NCBI GenBank assembly: GCA_947447985.1
Contig: CANFLX010000001.1
Span: forward strand, 166,841-230,840
Length of the DNA: 64,000 bases
Reading direction: 5' to 3'
Source: Comamonadaceae bacterium
Lineage (GTDB): Bacteria > Pseudomonadota > Gammaproteobacteria > Burkholderiales > Burkholderiaceae_C
A program made the translations under genes and the position numbers. The notes under the pieces were generated by a model. It was given only the letters and a program-made list of their open reading frames with translations, ran no database searches and was not told the DNA's origin. Below, one piece after another: positions 21,764 to 30,278 of this stretch (position 1 is its first letter; each line of letters opens with the position of its first letter).

Positions 21764-22282
21764 CTAGGGTTGCGAGATTGACACCGTGACGGGTAGGTTT
21801 GCCACATAGATGCCGGCAGCCGCGCCGGGGGGATTTTGGAGCAGGGCGTAGACCGGAAGGCGCAGGAGTCGGCGTTCCCCGGCTCCCAACTCCAGCGGGA
21901 TGTGCAGCGCTGCAAGACCCTGGCCGTCTTCGCCCCAACGCACGGCAAACTGGGTATCGTGAAAAAACGCCACCGCCAGCGTGCCACGGCCGGATTGCAA
22001 CCAAGCCGTAGATTGCCCCATCGTCGGGAAGGCCAGTGCGAGATTCACACGACGCAGCGCAGTGGCCGTGTTTTGGCACACCACGACCATTTCGCCTTCA
22101 CCCGCAACAAGCGGTGGGCGGTGCAGGCCCAGGCGTCCGAAATTCAGGCTGGCCGACTGCAGCAGGCAGATCACCTCGGTGCTGTTGTCCACAGCGTCTG
22201 CTGCGCTGGCGCAGACAGCCCCAAGCAAGCCGACCCCCATCGCGCACTGCGCCATGATGCGCTTGGCGGCAGGTCCGCTCAT
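21764..22282 (-). CDS. Spore coat U (SCPU) domain protein, probable pilus tip subunit
   Basis: Last gene of a four-gene Csu-type chaperone-usher operon. The 172-aa product has a signal peptide (to about residue 27, SASAADA). A single SCPU-like immunoglobulin fold follows, with a cysteine pair (VICLL near 38 and VVVCQN near 68) and a C-terminal beta strand ending LPVTVSIS. Its place after the usher suggests the distal or adhesive subunit, by analogy with CsuE, although CsuE has two domains and this has one. The start overlaps the usher stop (ATGA), implying coupling. Confidence 0.72.
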   Translation of the reverse strand: MSGPAAKRIMAQCAMGVGLLGAVCASAADAVDNSTEVICLLQSASLNFGRLGLHRPPLVAGEGEMVVVCQNTATALRRVNLALAFPTMGQSTAWLQSGRGTLAVAFFHDTQFAVRWGEDGQGLAALHIPLELGAGERRLLRLPVYALLQNPPGAAAGIYVANLPVTVSISQP

Positions 22283-24633
22283 GGCGCAGCGCGCAGCGCG
22301 CAGGTGTAAGGTCCCATGCGTGGCTGGGGGTCGGTGGTGGCGGGGCGGCTGGTCGGGATACGGCAGCGGCTCCCCTGGAAAGTCACTTCGACCGCACCGT
22401 GTTCGGGCAGGTTTTGCAGATAGGCTTCACCGCGCTGCCCGACCGGGGCAGTCTCCCCGGTCCCCTCTACCGTCACCGTCGCACCAACGGGCAGGGCTTG
22501 GCCATCGGGCAAGTGCAGCACGAGCAGGGCCGCTCGCTCACGCAGCATGGCGAATTCGACAAACACCCCGCCACGGCTGCGCGGTACCGCAGTCACCTCA
22601 TGGCTGGTGACGCGGTACTCCAGCGGCACCTCTTCAGGGCGCACCGCCAGCAGATTGTTTTGGTAGGGGTTCAGGGTGGTGACAAGCGCCAGTCCCCGCG
22701 CGTCACTGACCGCCACCGGCAGGTTCCAGCGGTACACCGGAATGCCTGGCGCGTCCCCGGTGGACACCAAGGCAAAGCCGCTGCTGATGGGCGGGCCGTA
22801 AAACGAACGGCCAGCCAGCACCCCCAGGCTGCCTGCGGTGCTGGCGCGCCATGACACTGTGGCCTTGCGGCCTACCAGTTCCAGGTCGTGTTCGCCGAGG
22901 GTGGTGCGCGCATTCAGCCCCAGCAGCACGCTCGGCGCGTCCTCCGCAGTGTCGGGGTGCGTGGCGGTGGTCGCCAATCGCCATGCCACACCGGTGTTGG
23001 TGACAGGGGCACTGGCGTAGTCCTTGCGCAGGGTTGTGACCTCGCCTTGCCTCTGCAGGCTGCTGCTGAAAAAGCCTTGGCGCCCCAGCGGCACACTGAT
23101 CGCAATCTGCGCCGCCGTGCCACTGCTGCTTTGCACCGCACCCAGCGATACGCTGAAGCCGCTAAAACTTTTGGACCAGCCCAGGCTGCTGATGGTGCGG
23201 GTGTTGCCGTCCCAGGTCGACAAAAACCCATGGCTTGCGCTCACACTGCCAAGGCCGTGGGCCAGTGCGCGTGACGCGTACAAACGAAGGTCATCTCGCG
23301 CTTGCGCGAGCGAGCTGTCGCTATCGCCCAGCAGCCGGAATGCGCTGGACGAATGGATGACGCCTGCCCCCACACTGGCCACACTGATTTGCCACAGAGC
23401 CGATGTGGCCCACTGCTGCCCCTGGCCTGCTGGCGAATGGCTCATCGCCAGGCGGGTGTCACCGACCATGTTGTCTGCCAGGGGAAAGGTGGCGCCCGCG
23501 CCCAGGCTGCTGGCGCCAGCGCTCCAGGTCGCACCTGCGTCGAGGGTGAGCCAGCGCGTCAGCCCCCAGCGGTGCGAACTGCTCAGAAAGGGCGTGTCAT
23601 AGTGGTCGAGTTCAGGGCGCAGCAGCCCGGCGCTGTAGTTGAAGCTGTACACCCCTTGGCGGTACAGGCGTGCGGTGTGCAGGTAGGGGACGCTGACGAT
23701 GCGCTCGTTGTTCAGCGCATCGCGAATCAGCACCTTGATCTGGCCGGCTCCGTCGACGGTGGGCAGACCGCTGATGTCAAAGGGGCCGGCGGGCACCGAC
23801 AGCGGGGCGCCGACCCGCCTGTCATTGAGAAAAAATTCCAGCGTGCTGGGCAAGCGCGCGGCGTCAAAAATGGCGGGCGTCTCCAGCGTGGTGAAGGCGG
23901 GGTCGAGCCCAAAGTTGCTCTGCCAGGCGATGCCGCCAAAACGCACACTCGGAACGCCTGCGCCCTGGGGCAATACGCTGTCGCCGACAGACAGGGTGGT
24001 GAGCTGTGCTTCGTCGTCACGAAAAAAGGTCGTGCTCAGTCGCGTGAATGCGTGCTGGTTGTCGGTGGGTGCGCCAGGCGGGGTGCTGCCCTTGGAGCTG
24101 AGCGCAGTTGCGACATCCAAGAGACCCGCGGGTCCGAACCAGGACAGGTTTTGGCGGCTGCCTGCGGTCGGGGGTTCTTTGCCCGTGCCTCTGAGTTGCA
24201 GGCTGTAGTTCAACAGAGCGCCGGGTAGTGCGGGCACGGGTTTGCCGGCATGCAGGGCGTTCAGGCGGATTTGCGTTCCGGCATACCAGTGCGGCTCGAC
24301 TGCGAGCATCAGCATCAGCGCCGTTTCGTCGACGCGGGCCTGCAAACCGGCTTGGTCGAACAGAGGCACGACCTCCAGACCCTCCCGCTGCACGGGTGGT
24401 ACCTGGACGGCAAAGCCCAGGGCGACGAAATCTTTTTGCGCCATGTAGGGCCGCGATGCCTTGTCAAAGACCAGAAAGGCAAATTGAGGCTGCAGGGCGC
24501 CGTTGACCATGACACCATGGAATCCGCCGAGCTCCGCGGCCATGGTCGCGCTACTCAGTGCCCATAGCATGACGGCCCGCAGTCCCAAGAACCTGGCGGC
24601 GGCAGAAACACCTAGCGTGCGCTGCTGGGCCAC
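22279..24633 (-). CDS. Outer-membrane usher of a Csu-type chaperone-usher pilus
   Basis: Forms the outer-membrane pore through which pilus subunits are secreted and polymerised. The 784-aa protein has a signal peptide (about 1-33), an N-terminal chaperone-binding domain (ELGGFHGVMVNG onward), then a beta-barrel interrupted by a plug with FFLNDRRVGAPLSVPAGPFDISGLPTVDGAGQ (about 270-300). C-terminal Ig-like domains include GSRCRI near the end. The start is GTG 24633, overlapping the chaperone gene by 22 bases; ATG 24570 is an alternative. Length and motifs match archaic (sigma) ushers of the CsuD group. Confidence 0.88.
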   Translation of the reverse strand: MAQQRTLGVSAAARFLGLRAVMLWALSSATMAAELGGFHGVMVNGALQPQFAFLVFDKASRPYMAQKDFVALGFAVQVPPVQREGLEVVPLFDQAGLQARVDETALMLMLAVEPHWYAGTQIRLNALHAGKPVPALPGALLNYSLQLRGTGKEPPTAGSRQNLSWFGPAGLLDVATALSSKGSTPPGAPTDNQHAFTRLSTTFFRDDEAQLTTLSVGDSVLPQGAGVPSVRFGGIAWQSNFGLDPAFTTLETPAIFDAARLPSTLEFFLNDRRVGAPLSVPAGPFDISGLPTVDGAGQIKVLIRDALNNERIVSVPYLHTARLYRQGVYSFNYSAGLLRPELDHYDTPFLSSSHRWGLTRWLTLDAGATWSAGASSLGAGATFPLADNMVGDTRLAMSHSPAGQGQQWATSALWQISVASVGAGVIHSSSAFRLLGDSDSSLAQARDDLRLYASRALAHGLGSVSASHGFLSTWDGNTRTISSLGWSKSFSGFSVSLGAVQSSSGTAAQIAISVPLGRQGFFSSSLQRQGEVTTLRKDYASAPVTNTGVAWRLATTATHPDTAEDAPSVLLGLNARTTLGEHDLELVGRKATVSWRASTAGSLGVLAGRSFYGPPISSGFALVSTGDAPGIPVYRWNLPVAVSDARGLALVTTLNPYQNNLLAVRPEEVPLEYRVTSHEVTAVPRSRGGVFVEFAMLRERAALLVLHLPDGQALPVGATVTVEGTGETAPVGQRGEAYLQNLPEHGAVEVTFQGSRCRIPTSRPATTDPQPRMGPYTCALRAAP

Positions 24634-25394
24634 ATGTCCACATCGGGCACGAGGACCGGCGTGTCGCTACCGTCCAGCACAAGCACAATGCGCCAGGGTG
24701 CGCCGTGCTTATTCGCCGGAACGGGCAGGCGCCATTCGCGCCAAGCCTGGGCCAGCACGGTCACGCGTTGTTTGCTGGCGATGTCGGCCTCGGGGTGGGG
24801 ACCGGGCTGCTGGCTCAGACCCACCATCGTCAAGGCCGTGCGGGTCGTCCCTGGATTGCTGGCGCGCACGATCAGGGCCTCGCCCTCGCTTCGCATGGAC
24901 CAGCGCAGTGCCGGTTTGACGCCGTGGCCCGATGGCGCCACAAACACCGGCAAAAGGTATTGAATGGCAAAGTCGACAACGCCGACCTCGCGGGCAGGAT
25001 CGCTGGGGCGCGGCACCTCGGCCAACACCAAACGATAGGCCTGCTCGACCGCCTGGCGCACGGGATTGCGAAAACCCAGGCGCACGATTTGCGATTCCGA
25101 GGGGGCCAGAGTGAACAAAGGCGGGCTGGCAATGAAATCCTGGGTGGCGACATACTGGTCCACGCCATCCACGGTATGCCAGTCCATCACCGTGACCTGG
25201 TACAGCACCTCGCGTCCACGGTCGTTGCGCACCGTGACGATGGCGCGACCGTCCGACGGCACTTCGATGATGACCGGCGTGATGGTCGTCGCACAGAGGC
25301 CGAGTGCACCGAACCCCGCCAACGCGAAGGCGAAGAGCACCCGCCATGGGCTTTTAGAAGGCAATGGTGACGATGACCGTGTCGGTATAGGCAC
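24612..25394 (-). CDS. Periplasmic pilus-assembly chaperone (PapD-like)
   Basis: Binds pilin subunits in the periplasm and delivers them to the usher. The 260-aa form has an N-terminal region with basic residues and a hydrophobic stretch (VLFAFALAGFGALGLCA, about 19-35). Two PapD-like domains follow: ITPVIIEVPSDGRAIVTVRND opens the first and a G1-strand-like ESQIVRLGFRNPV ends it (about 105-117). The start is uncertain. GTG 25394 overlaps the upstream SCPU gene by 41 bases but keeps a basic n-region. GTG 25340 would avoid the overlap but leave no charged residues. Confidence 0.82.
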   Translation of the reverse strand: MPIPTRSSSPLPSKSPWRVLFAFALAGFGALGLCATTITPVIIEVPSDGRAIVTVRNDRGREVLYQVTVMDWHTVDGVDQYVATQDFIASPPLFTLAPSESQIVRLGFRNPVRQAVEQAYRLVLAEVPRPSDPAREVGVVDFAIQYLLPVFVAPSGHGVKPALRWSMRSEGEALIVRASNPGTTRTALTMVGLSQQPGPHPEADIASKQRVTVLAQAWREWRLPVPANKHGAPWRIVLVLDGSDTPVLVPDVDMWPSSAR

Positions 25395-25893
25395 CGGGCG
25401 CTTTGCTGACCGATTCCGCGCCGATCACACGGCCGTAAATGGTGACGGGTTGGTCCAAGCCATTGCCCACCGTCGATGTCAGCAGATTGTTGGTCGCCGC
25501 CAGCGAAGCCGTGGCGTCCACCTGGGTTGCATAGGTGGTGTCGACCGCGATGATGTAGGGAAGCCGATTGGCCGCGTCCCCCATCTGGCGGCGGTACTGG
25601 ATGCCGGTGCCGCCCGTGGTGATGTGGTTCAGCCCATCGCCCAAGTCCAGCGTGTAGGTGGTGCCGGTGGTGCAGACCGCGGTGACCGTGGCCTGGGTGT
25701 CCTTGACTACGCCAGGTAGCACGGTACCGAAAGCCATCGGACTGGCAGACACAGAGCACGCGGTTTCGATGTTTGCGCTGACCAGCATGTTGCCGGTGTT
25801 GGTATTGCCCGCGGCTTGCGCGGCGGGGGCCAAGCAAAGTCCAAGCAAGGCGAAGATGCCGGAAACGGCACGGGAGGTGACATTGATTTTCAT
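25354..25893 (-). CDS. SCPU-domain major pilin of a Csu-type pilus
   Basis: First gene of the chaperone-usher operon and probable major shaft subunit. The 179-aa precursor has a signal peptide (about 1-27, APAAQAAG). The SCPU fold follows, with ACSVSASPMAFGTVLPG near residue 45 and a second cysteine in TAVCTTGTTYTL near 72. The C-terminal strand YTDTVIVTIAF is typical of subunits completed by donor-strand exchange. The operon is pilin-chaperone-usher-tip, shorter than the six-gene csuA/BABCDE of Acinetobacter. It is divergent from the FAH gene across a 264-base gap that holds AGCCCAC/GTGGGCT arms (25949-25986) but no clear promoter. Confidence 0.85.
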   Translation of the reverse strand: MKINVTSRAVSGIFALLGLCLAPAAQAAGNTNTGNMLVSANIETACSVSASPMAFGTVLPGVVKDTQATVTAVCTTGTTYTLDLGDGLNHITTGGTGIQYRRQMGDAANRLPYIIAVDTTYATQVDATASLAATNNLLTSTVGNGLDQPVTIYGRVIGAESVSKAPGAYTDTVIVTIAF

Positions 25894-26157
25894 GGGAACA
25901 ATCTTTGGTGTGGGTGATTCCGGCGCTTAGGAAAATCCAGTTCCAAGAAGCCCACACCCCATCATGTTCTTGAATACCGGTGGGCTCTGTGCAGCCGCCA
26001 ACATATGTCAAATTTGAGAGCCGTTATTGCGCCGCGTCAATTCCAGCGGCTGTTGCCCGAAGCTTGCGGTACCATTCCACCGGACAGTTTGCAGACTTGG
26101 CACCGGCTCTGAACCCTTGCTTTTTTTCATCAATTCAACACCACGAGGAAACACGCT

Positions 26158-26952
26158 TTGACCGATATTTCAAAACGCAGTTGGTTGCAGTCTGGCGGAC
26201 TGATGTCCGCAGGGGCTTTGTTGGGTTGCGCCACGCCAGGCGTCACGCAGTCCAGCGTCAAAACCCCGTTTGCCGTGCCAGCGGTTTACTTGCCCATCGT
26301 GGGCTCGGACGAGATGTACCCGGTGCGCCGCGTCTACTGCATTGGTCGCAATTACGCCGCGCATTCCCGCGAAATGGGCTCGGACCCCACGCGCGAGCCA
26401 CCGTTTTTCTTTCAAAAGCCGACCGATGCGATTCAAAACGTGGCCAGCGGCACCGTGGCCGACCACCTCTATCCACCCCTGACCAAAAACTACCACTACG
26501 AGGCAGAACTGGTGGCGGCGCTGGGCAAAGGCGGGCGCAATATTTCGGTAGACAAGGCCCTGGAGCATGTCTATGGCTACACCCTGGGTTTGGACATGAC
26601 GCGTCGGGATTTGCAGCGCGCCATGGGCGACGAGAAAAAGCCCTGGGAAATCGGCAAAAGTTTTGACCACTCCGCGCCCATCGGGCCCTTGCACAAGGTG
26701 GCGCAAACGGGGCATTTCACGCAGGGTGCCATTTGGCTGAAGGTCAACGGTCAGACCAAGCAAAGTGCCAATTTGAACCAGATGATTTGGTCGGTGGCCG
26801 AGCAAATTGCCAAGCTCTCCGAGGCGTTTGAGCTCTTTCCTGGCGACATTATTTACTCCGGCACCCCGGAAAACGTGGGGCCTGTGGTGCGCGGCGATGT
26901 GATCGAAATGCACATCGACGGCCTGCCCAACCTGAGCGTGAAGATCGTTTAA
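26158..26952 (+). CDS. Fumarylacetoacetate hydrolase-family protein with export/lipobox-like N-terminus
   Basis: The body (about residues 50-264) is a FAH-fold enzyme: CIGRNYAAHSREMG, the metal-ligand region YEAELVAALG, GYTLGLDMTRRDLQ, and the C-terminal FPGDIIYSGTPENVGPV are all family hallmarks of acylpyruvase/FAH-like C-C hydrolases. Unusually, it is preceded by SKRSWLQSGGLMSAGALLGC, resembling a Tat signal (KR in place of RR) and a lipobox (ALLGC, Cys24). Translation starts at TTG 26158 with GAGGAA about 8 bases upstream; no earlier ATG fits. If exported it would be a membrane-anchored hydrolase. The substrate is unknown. Confidence 0.8.
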   Translation: MTDISKRSWLQSGGLMSAGALLGCATPGVTQSSVKTPFAVPAVYLPIVGSDEMYPVRRVYCIGRNYAAHSREMGSDPTREPPFFFQKPTDAIQNVASGTVADHLYPPLTKNYHYEAELVAALGKGGRNISVDKALEHVYGYTLGLDMTRRDLQRAMGDEKKPWEIGKSFDHSAPIGPLHKVAQTGHFTQGAIWLKVNGQTKQSANLNQMIWSVAEQIAKLSEAFELFPGDIIYSGTPENVGPVVRGDVIEMHIDGLPNLSVKIV

Positions 26953-27350
26953 GCAGTTCGGTCAAACAGGCGGCCGGTCATGCCGCCAATAAATCCCTTG
27001 TGTTCGGGGGCCTTGGTGGTCGCGTCGCTCACGCGGATCGGCAGTGTCGGATTTTTGAACAAGGCCATGCGCCCCAGCTGCATTTCCTGGGCAATGCGCA
27101 AGGCCGCGACCAGGTTGCTGCTTTGCAAGGCGCTGCCAATGCGGGTCAGGCCGGGTTGATGGGCGAGTTCCAGGTCATGGGACACCAGCGCGGTAAAAGC
27201 CAGGCGTGCCGCGTCGATGGGCCCGGTTTTCAGGGCACTGAGCAAGGCGCGCAGGCGCTGCTCGCGGCGGTGCTGCTGATCGTCGGCGCTGGGGTGGTGG
27301 CTGGCGCCACCGTCCCGGTCTAGGGCTCTGATTTCGAAGTCATTGGCCAT
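26949..27350 (-). CDS. Conserved-looking protein of unknown function
   Basis: A 133-aa soluble protein I do not recognise. A charged N-terminus (RDGGASHHPSADDQQHRREQR) precedes a helical core (about 32-95) including TGPIDAARLAFTALVSHDLEL and NLVAALRIAQEMQLG. The tail ends GFIGGMTGRLFDRTA. It is very likely real: a strong AGGAGGAG ribosome binding site lies about 8 bases before the ATG. It shares its stop region with the convergent FAH gene (4-base overlap) and follows the TRAP genes on the same strand after 88 bases. Those 88 bases hold a dyad and a hairpin. Confidence 0.65.
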   Translation of the reverse strand: MANDFEIRALDRDGGASHHPSADDQQHRREQRLRALLSALKTGPIDAARLAFTALVSHDLELAHQPGLTRIGSALQSSNLVAALRIAQEMQLGRMALFKNPTLPIRVSDATTKAPEHKGFIGGMTGRLFDRTA

Positions 27351-27364
27351 GGGGCTGCTCCTCC

Positions 27365-27380
27365 TGTCGAAACATCGACA
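27365..27380. promoter_or_regulatory. Perfect dyad TGTCGA-N4-TCGACA
   Basis: TGTCGAAACATCGACA is a 16-base inverted repeat touching the ribosome binding site of the unknown 133-aa gene. It could be a repressor operator or a short RNA hairpin that hides the Shine-Dalgarno box. Confidence 0.4.
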
Positions 27381-27412
27381 TTGCGTCCCACCTATTCAGG
27401 AATCGTGCCAAC

Positions 27413-27429
27413 CCCTGGCAAAGCCAGGG
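27413..27429 (-). other. Stable hairpin after dctM
   Basis: CCCTGGC-AAA-GCCAGGG is a perfect 7-bp stem starting 10 bases past the dctM stop on the minus strand. There is no T tract, so it more likely stabilises the TRAP mRNA 3' end or marks Rho-dependent termination. Confidence 0.4.
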
Positions 27430-27438
27430 CAATCGCCC

Positions 27439-28737
27439 TCAGTGCGCCCCGTAGCCCATGGTCTGCGGCAGCCACAGCACGATTTGCGGGAAGAAAGTCA
27501 TGGCCAGCAGCAGGGCCAGCAGCATGAGCAAAAAGGGCCAGCCTTCGCGCATCATTTCGCCAATCGGGATACCTGTTAGCGCCTTGGTCACAAACAGCAG
27601 CATGCCAAAGGGCGGGTGAATCAGCCCGATCATCATATTGAGCACCACCAGCACCCCAAAGTGCACCAGGTCCACCCCCAGCAGCCTGGCCGCAGGCAGC
27701 AGCATGGGTACGAATACCAGGAGCAGCACCGATACGTCCAAAAAGCAGCCCAGCGCCAGGAAAAGCAGGTTGACCAGCAGCAAAAACTGGATTTGGGAGA
27801 GATGCATGCCCGACACCCACAGTGCCATGGCCTGGGGCACACCCTCTGCGGTGAGTGCGTAGTTGAGCATGAATGAGCCGGCCAGGATGAGGGTGATCAC
27901 CGCGCTGCCGCGGGCCGACTCCAGCACTACCGTCCAAAAGCCGCGCCAGTCGAGGGCGCGAAACACCACGGTGGACAAGACCAGCGCATGCAAAGCAGCC
28001 ACTGCCGCCGCCTCGGTGGGCGTAAATGCACCCGAGTAGATTCCGCCCAACAAAACGATGGGCATGGACAGGGGAAGGGCACCGCGAAAGGCCAAAGCCG
28101 CCCACTCCGAGCGCGGGATCGGCGCCTCGCGCGGCATGTTGCGCCGCGTGGCAATCCCATGGACCACCAGCATCATGAGAGCGGCCATCAGGAGGCCGGG
28201 CACCACGCCCCCTAAGAACAAAGCACCTACCGAGGTGCCGGACACCAGGGCGTAAATCACCATGGGAATCGAGGGCGGAATGATGGGCCCCAAGGTTGCA
28301 CTGGCAACCACCACGGCGCCCGCAAAGCCACGCGGGTATTCGGGATGCTTGAGCATTTGCCGGATGGTGACCAAGCCCGGGCCGGCCGCGTCGGCAATGG
28401 CGCTACCGCTCATGCCTGAAAAAATCACACTGACCAAAATATCCACCTGGGCAAGGCCTCCCCGCATGGGCCCGACCAGAATGCGGCAAAAGTCGAAAAT
28501 GCGCTCGCTCACCGTGCCCGCATTCATCAGGTTGGCGGCAAACACAAACAAAGGCACCGCCAGCAATACATAGCTGTTGTACAGGCCATTGCTCACCTGC
28601 TCGGCCACCAGCCCCAGGTCTTGGTGGGTGGCCATCAGGTAGCCAATGCCTGCAGCCAGCATGCCAAAGCCAATCGGCATGCGCAGCAACAGCGCAGCCA
28701 CCAGCACCCCGGCCAAAACCCACAGACCCATGCTCAT
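27439..28737 (-). CDS. dctM: TRAP transporter large permease
   Basis: The membrane channel subunit of a tripartite ATP-independent periplasmic transporter, driving solute uptake with a sodium or proton gradient. The 432-aa protein has about 12 hydrophobic segments. Family motifs include PLFVFAANLMNAGTVSERIFDF (about 60-80), SGMSGSAIADAAGPG (about 112-126), SATLGPIIPPSIPMV and IGLIHPPFGMLLFV. It starts 10 bases after the small permease and ends the dctP-dctQ-dctM unit. The solute is unknown; DctPQM systems usually take up organic acids. Confidence 0.93.
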   Translation of the reverse strand: MSMGLWVLAGVLVAALLLRMPIGFGMLAAGIGYLMATHQDLGLVAEQVSNGLYNSYVLLAVPLFVFAANLMNAGTVSERIFDFCRILVGPMRGGLAQVDILVSVIFSGMSGSAIADAAGPGLVTIRQMLKHPEYPRGFAGAVVVASATLGPIIPPSIPMVIYALVSGTSVGALFLGGVVPGLLMAALMMLVVHGIATRRNMPREAPIPRSEWAALAFRGALPLSMPIVLLGGIYSGAFTPTEAAAVAALHALVLSTVVFRALDWRGFWTVVLESARGSAVITLILAGSFMLNYALTAEGVPQAMALWVSGMHLSQIQFLLLVNLLFLALGCFLDVSVLLLVFVPMLLPAARLLGVDLVHFGVLVVLNMMIGLIHPPFGMLLFVTKALTGIPIGEMMREGWPFLLMLLALLLAMTFFPQIVLWLPQTMGYGAH

Positions 28738-28747
28738 GCCGCGGCCC

Positions 28748-29239
28748 TCACAAGCGCAATTCGTGCTCTAGGCCCTGGCCGCGCAGTGCCTGCACGATGG
28801 CCCAAGCGCATCGCAGCACCAGCGCCACCAGCAGCATCACGAACGGCAGGTCGATCCACATGAACGAGACGCCCAGCACCGGTGAGCCCTCGCGGCCCAT
28901 GAAGTGCACATAGTCCCAGCTCGCGGGCAGCGCGGCACCCGCCAAGCCACCGACCAGCAAGTTGCCTGCGACGCACATGGCCTGGCGCACGCGCCGCGAC
29001 GCGCTGTTCCACAGCAGGTCAAACACCACGTGCTCGCGCTCAGGCACGACCCAGGCAGCGGTCCACAAAATCACCCAGAGGTACAAGATGACAGCGGCCT
29101 CGTCGGTCCAGGCCAGCGGCATGTTCAGGCCAAAACGCGCACCGATTTGCACGATGAACACCGCAAACAATGCCAGAAACAAGAGTCCTGCCACCGCACT
29201 CGCGGCGCTGCGCCAGAACCTCACAAGCTGGCTGACCAT
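28748..29239 (-). CDS. dctQ: TRAP transporter small permease
   Basis: The small membrane subunit that bridges the binding protein and DctM. The 163-aa protein has four hydrophobic segments (about 13-33, 48-66, 89-110 and 128-150). The conserved WTDEAAVILYLWVILWTAAWVV stretch lies near residue 40, typical of DctQ. It lies three bases after dctP and 10 before dctM, so the three are one transcript. Nothing in the sequence identifies the solute. Confidence 0.88.
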   Translation of the reverse strand: MVSQLVRFWRSAASAVAGLLFLALFAVFIVQIGARFGLNMPLAWTDEAAVILYLWVILWTAAWVVPEREHVVFDLLWNSASRRVRQAMCVAGNLLVGGLAGAALPASWDYVHFMGREGSPVLGVSFMWIDLPFVMLLVALVLRCAWAIVQALRGQGLEHELRL

Positions 29240-29242
29240 GCC

Positions 29243-30253
29243 TTAGCGCACTGCGTTGATGCGGTCCACCAAACCGGCGGGCCAGGCTTTGGCGTAGTCG
29301 GAGCGCTGGTAGCTTTGCTGCACCGACTTGTGGAAGGCGTCCAGGTCCGGCGTGGTGATTTGCAGGCCTTCTTTGCGGAAGAACTCCACCAGTTGCGCTT
29401 CTTCTTTGATGCGGTTGTCGTTGTTGTAGATGGCAGCGGCCTGTGCGGCGGCCGTTACTTTTTGGCGCTGCGCGGGCGTCATCGCCGCCAGGCTCTTGTT
29501 GGAGATGGAAATAAACAGGCTGTCGACCAAGTGGCTGGTCAGCACGATTTGCTTGGTCACTTCGTAAAACTTGGCCGCACGCACCGAGGGCAGCGGGTTG
29601 TCCTGCCCGTCGATGGTGCCGGTCTTGAGGCCCATATACACCTCGCCAAAGGCCAGCGGCGTGGCGGTCGCTCCCAAAGCCTCGCCCAAAAAAAGCCATT
29701 CTTTCGAGCCCGGCATGCGCAGCTTGACGCCCTTGAGGTCGGCAGGCGTTTTGACATTGCGCACTTCGCGCAAATTGAGTTGGCGCGTACCCAGATAGGC
29801 CGTGGCCAAGGGCGTGACGTCCATGGTGTCAGACACCAGTTTGAATAACTCGGCACCTAGAGGCCCCTGGAAAATCTTTTGCTGCTGGGCCGGGTCGCGC
29901 ACCATGTAGCCCGCGGTAAACACTGAAAAAGCCGGCACAAACTTGGCAATGTCAAACGATGAGAGCGTGGTCAATTCCAGGTTGCCGCGCGCCATGGCCG
30001 CCGACTCGGCCCCTTGCTTGAACAAAGAGGCGTTGAGGTTGATCTGTACGTCAAACTCACCGGGAGCACTTTTTTCTAAGGTGTCTTTGAACACCGTCCA
30101 CATCTTGGCGTGCCAGTCTTCAGGTACGGCAGGGCTGGAGATGCGCAACACCACTTTGCTTTGCGCGATCGCCGAAAAGCTGCACGCGCCCAAGGCTGCA
30201 GTGCCGGCCAACAGCCGGCGGCGACTGATCGTGGACTGGTGAAGGTTTTGCAT
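29243..30253 (-). CDS. dctP: TRAP transporter substrate-binding protein
   Basis: The periplasmic receptor that captures solute for DctQM. The 336-aa precursor begins with a twin-arginine leader (TISRRRLLAGTAALGACSFSAIAQ), so it may be exported folded through Tat; LGAC also resembles a lipobox. The mature part has DctP hallmarks: LRMPGSKEWLFLGEALGATATPLAFGEVYMGLKTGTIDGQDNP (about 175-215), with the conserved Arg that pairs with a carboxylate ligand. The ORF track reads through upstream glnD antisense codons; ATG 30253 is the natural start. It follows glnD by 25 bases on the same strand. Confidence 0.92.
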   Translation of the reverse strand: MQNLHQSTISRRRLLAGTAALGACSFSAIAQSKVVLRISSPAVPEDWHAKMWTVFKDTLEKSAPGEFDVQINLNASLFKQGAESAAMARGNLELTTLSSFDIAKFVPAFSVFTAGYMVRDPAQQQKIFQGPLGAELFKLVSDTMDVTPLATAYLGTRQLNLREVRNVKTPADLKGVKLRMPGSKEWLFLGEALGATATPLAFGEVYMGLKTGTIDGQDNPLPSVRAAKFYEVTKQIVLTSHLVDSLFISISNKSLAAMTPAQRQKVTAAAQAAAIYNNDNRIKEEAQLVEFFRKEGLQITTPDLDAFHKSVQQSYQRSDYAKAWPAGLVDRINAVR

Positions 30254-30278
30254 TGCTTGTCTCCGTAGTGTGAAGTTG

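Noticed and set aside
27398-27415. Sigma-54-like TTGGCACGATTCCTGA on the minus strand between dctM and the 133-aa gene
   Set aside because: It has GG-N10-GA rather than GG-N10-GC, missing the essential -12 base, so I do not call a sigma-54 promoter.
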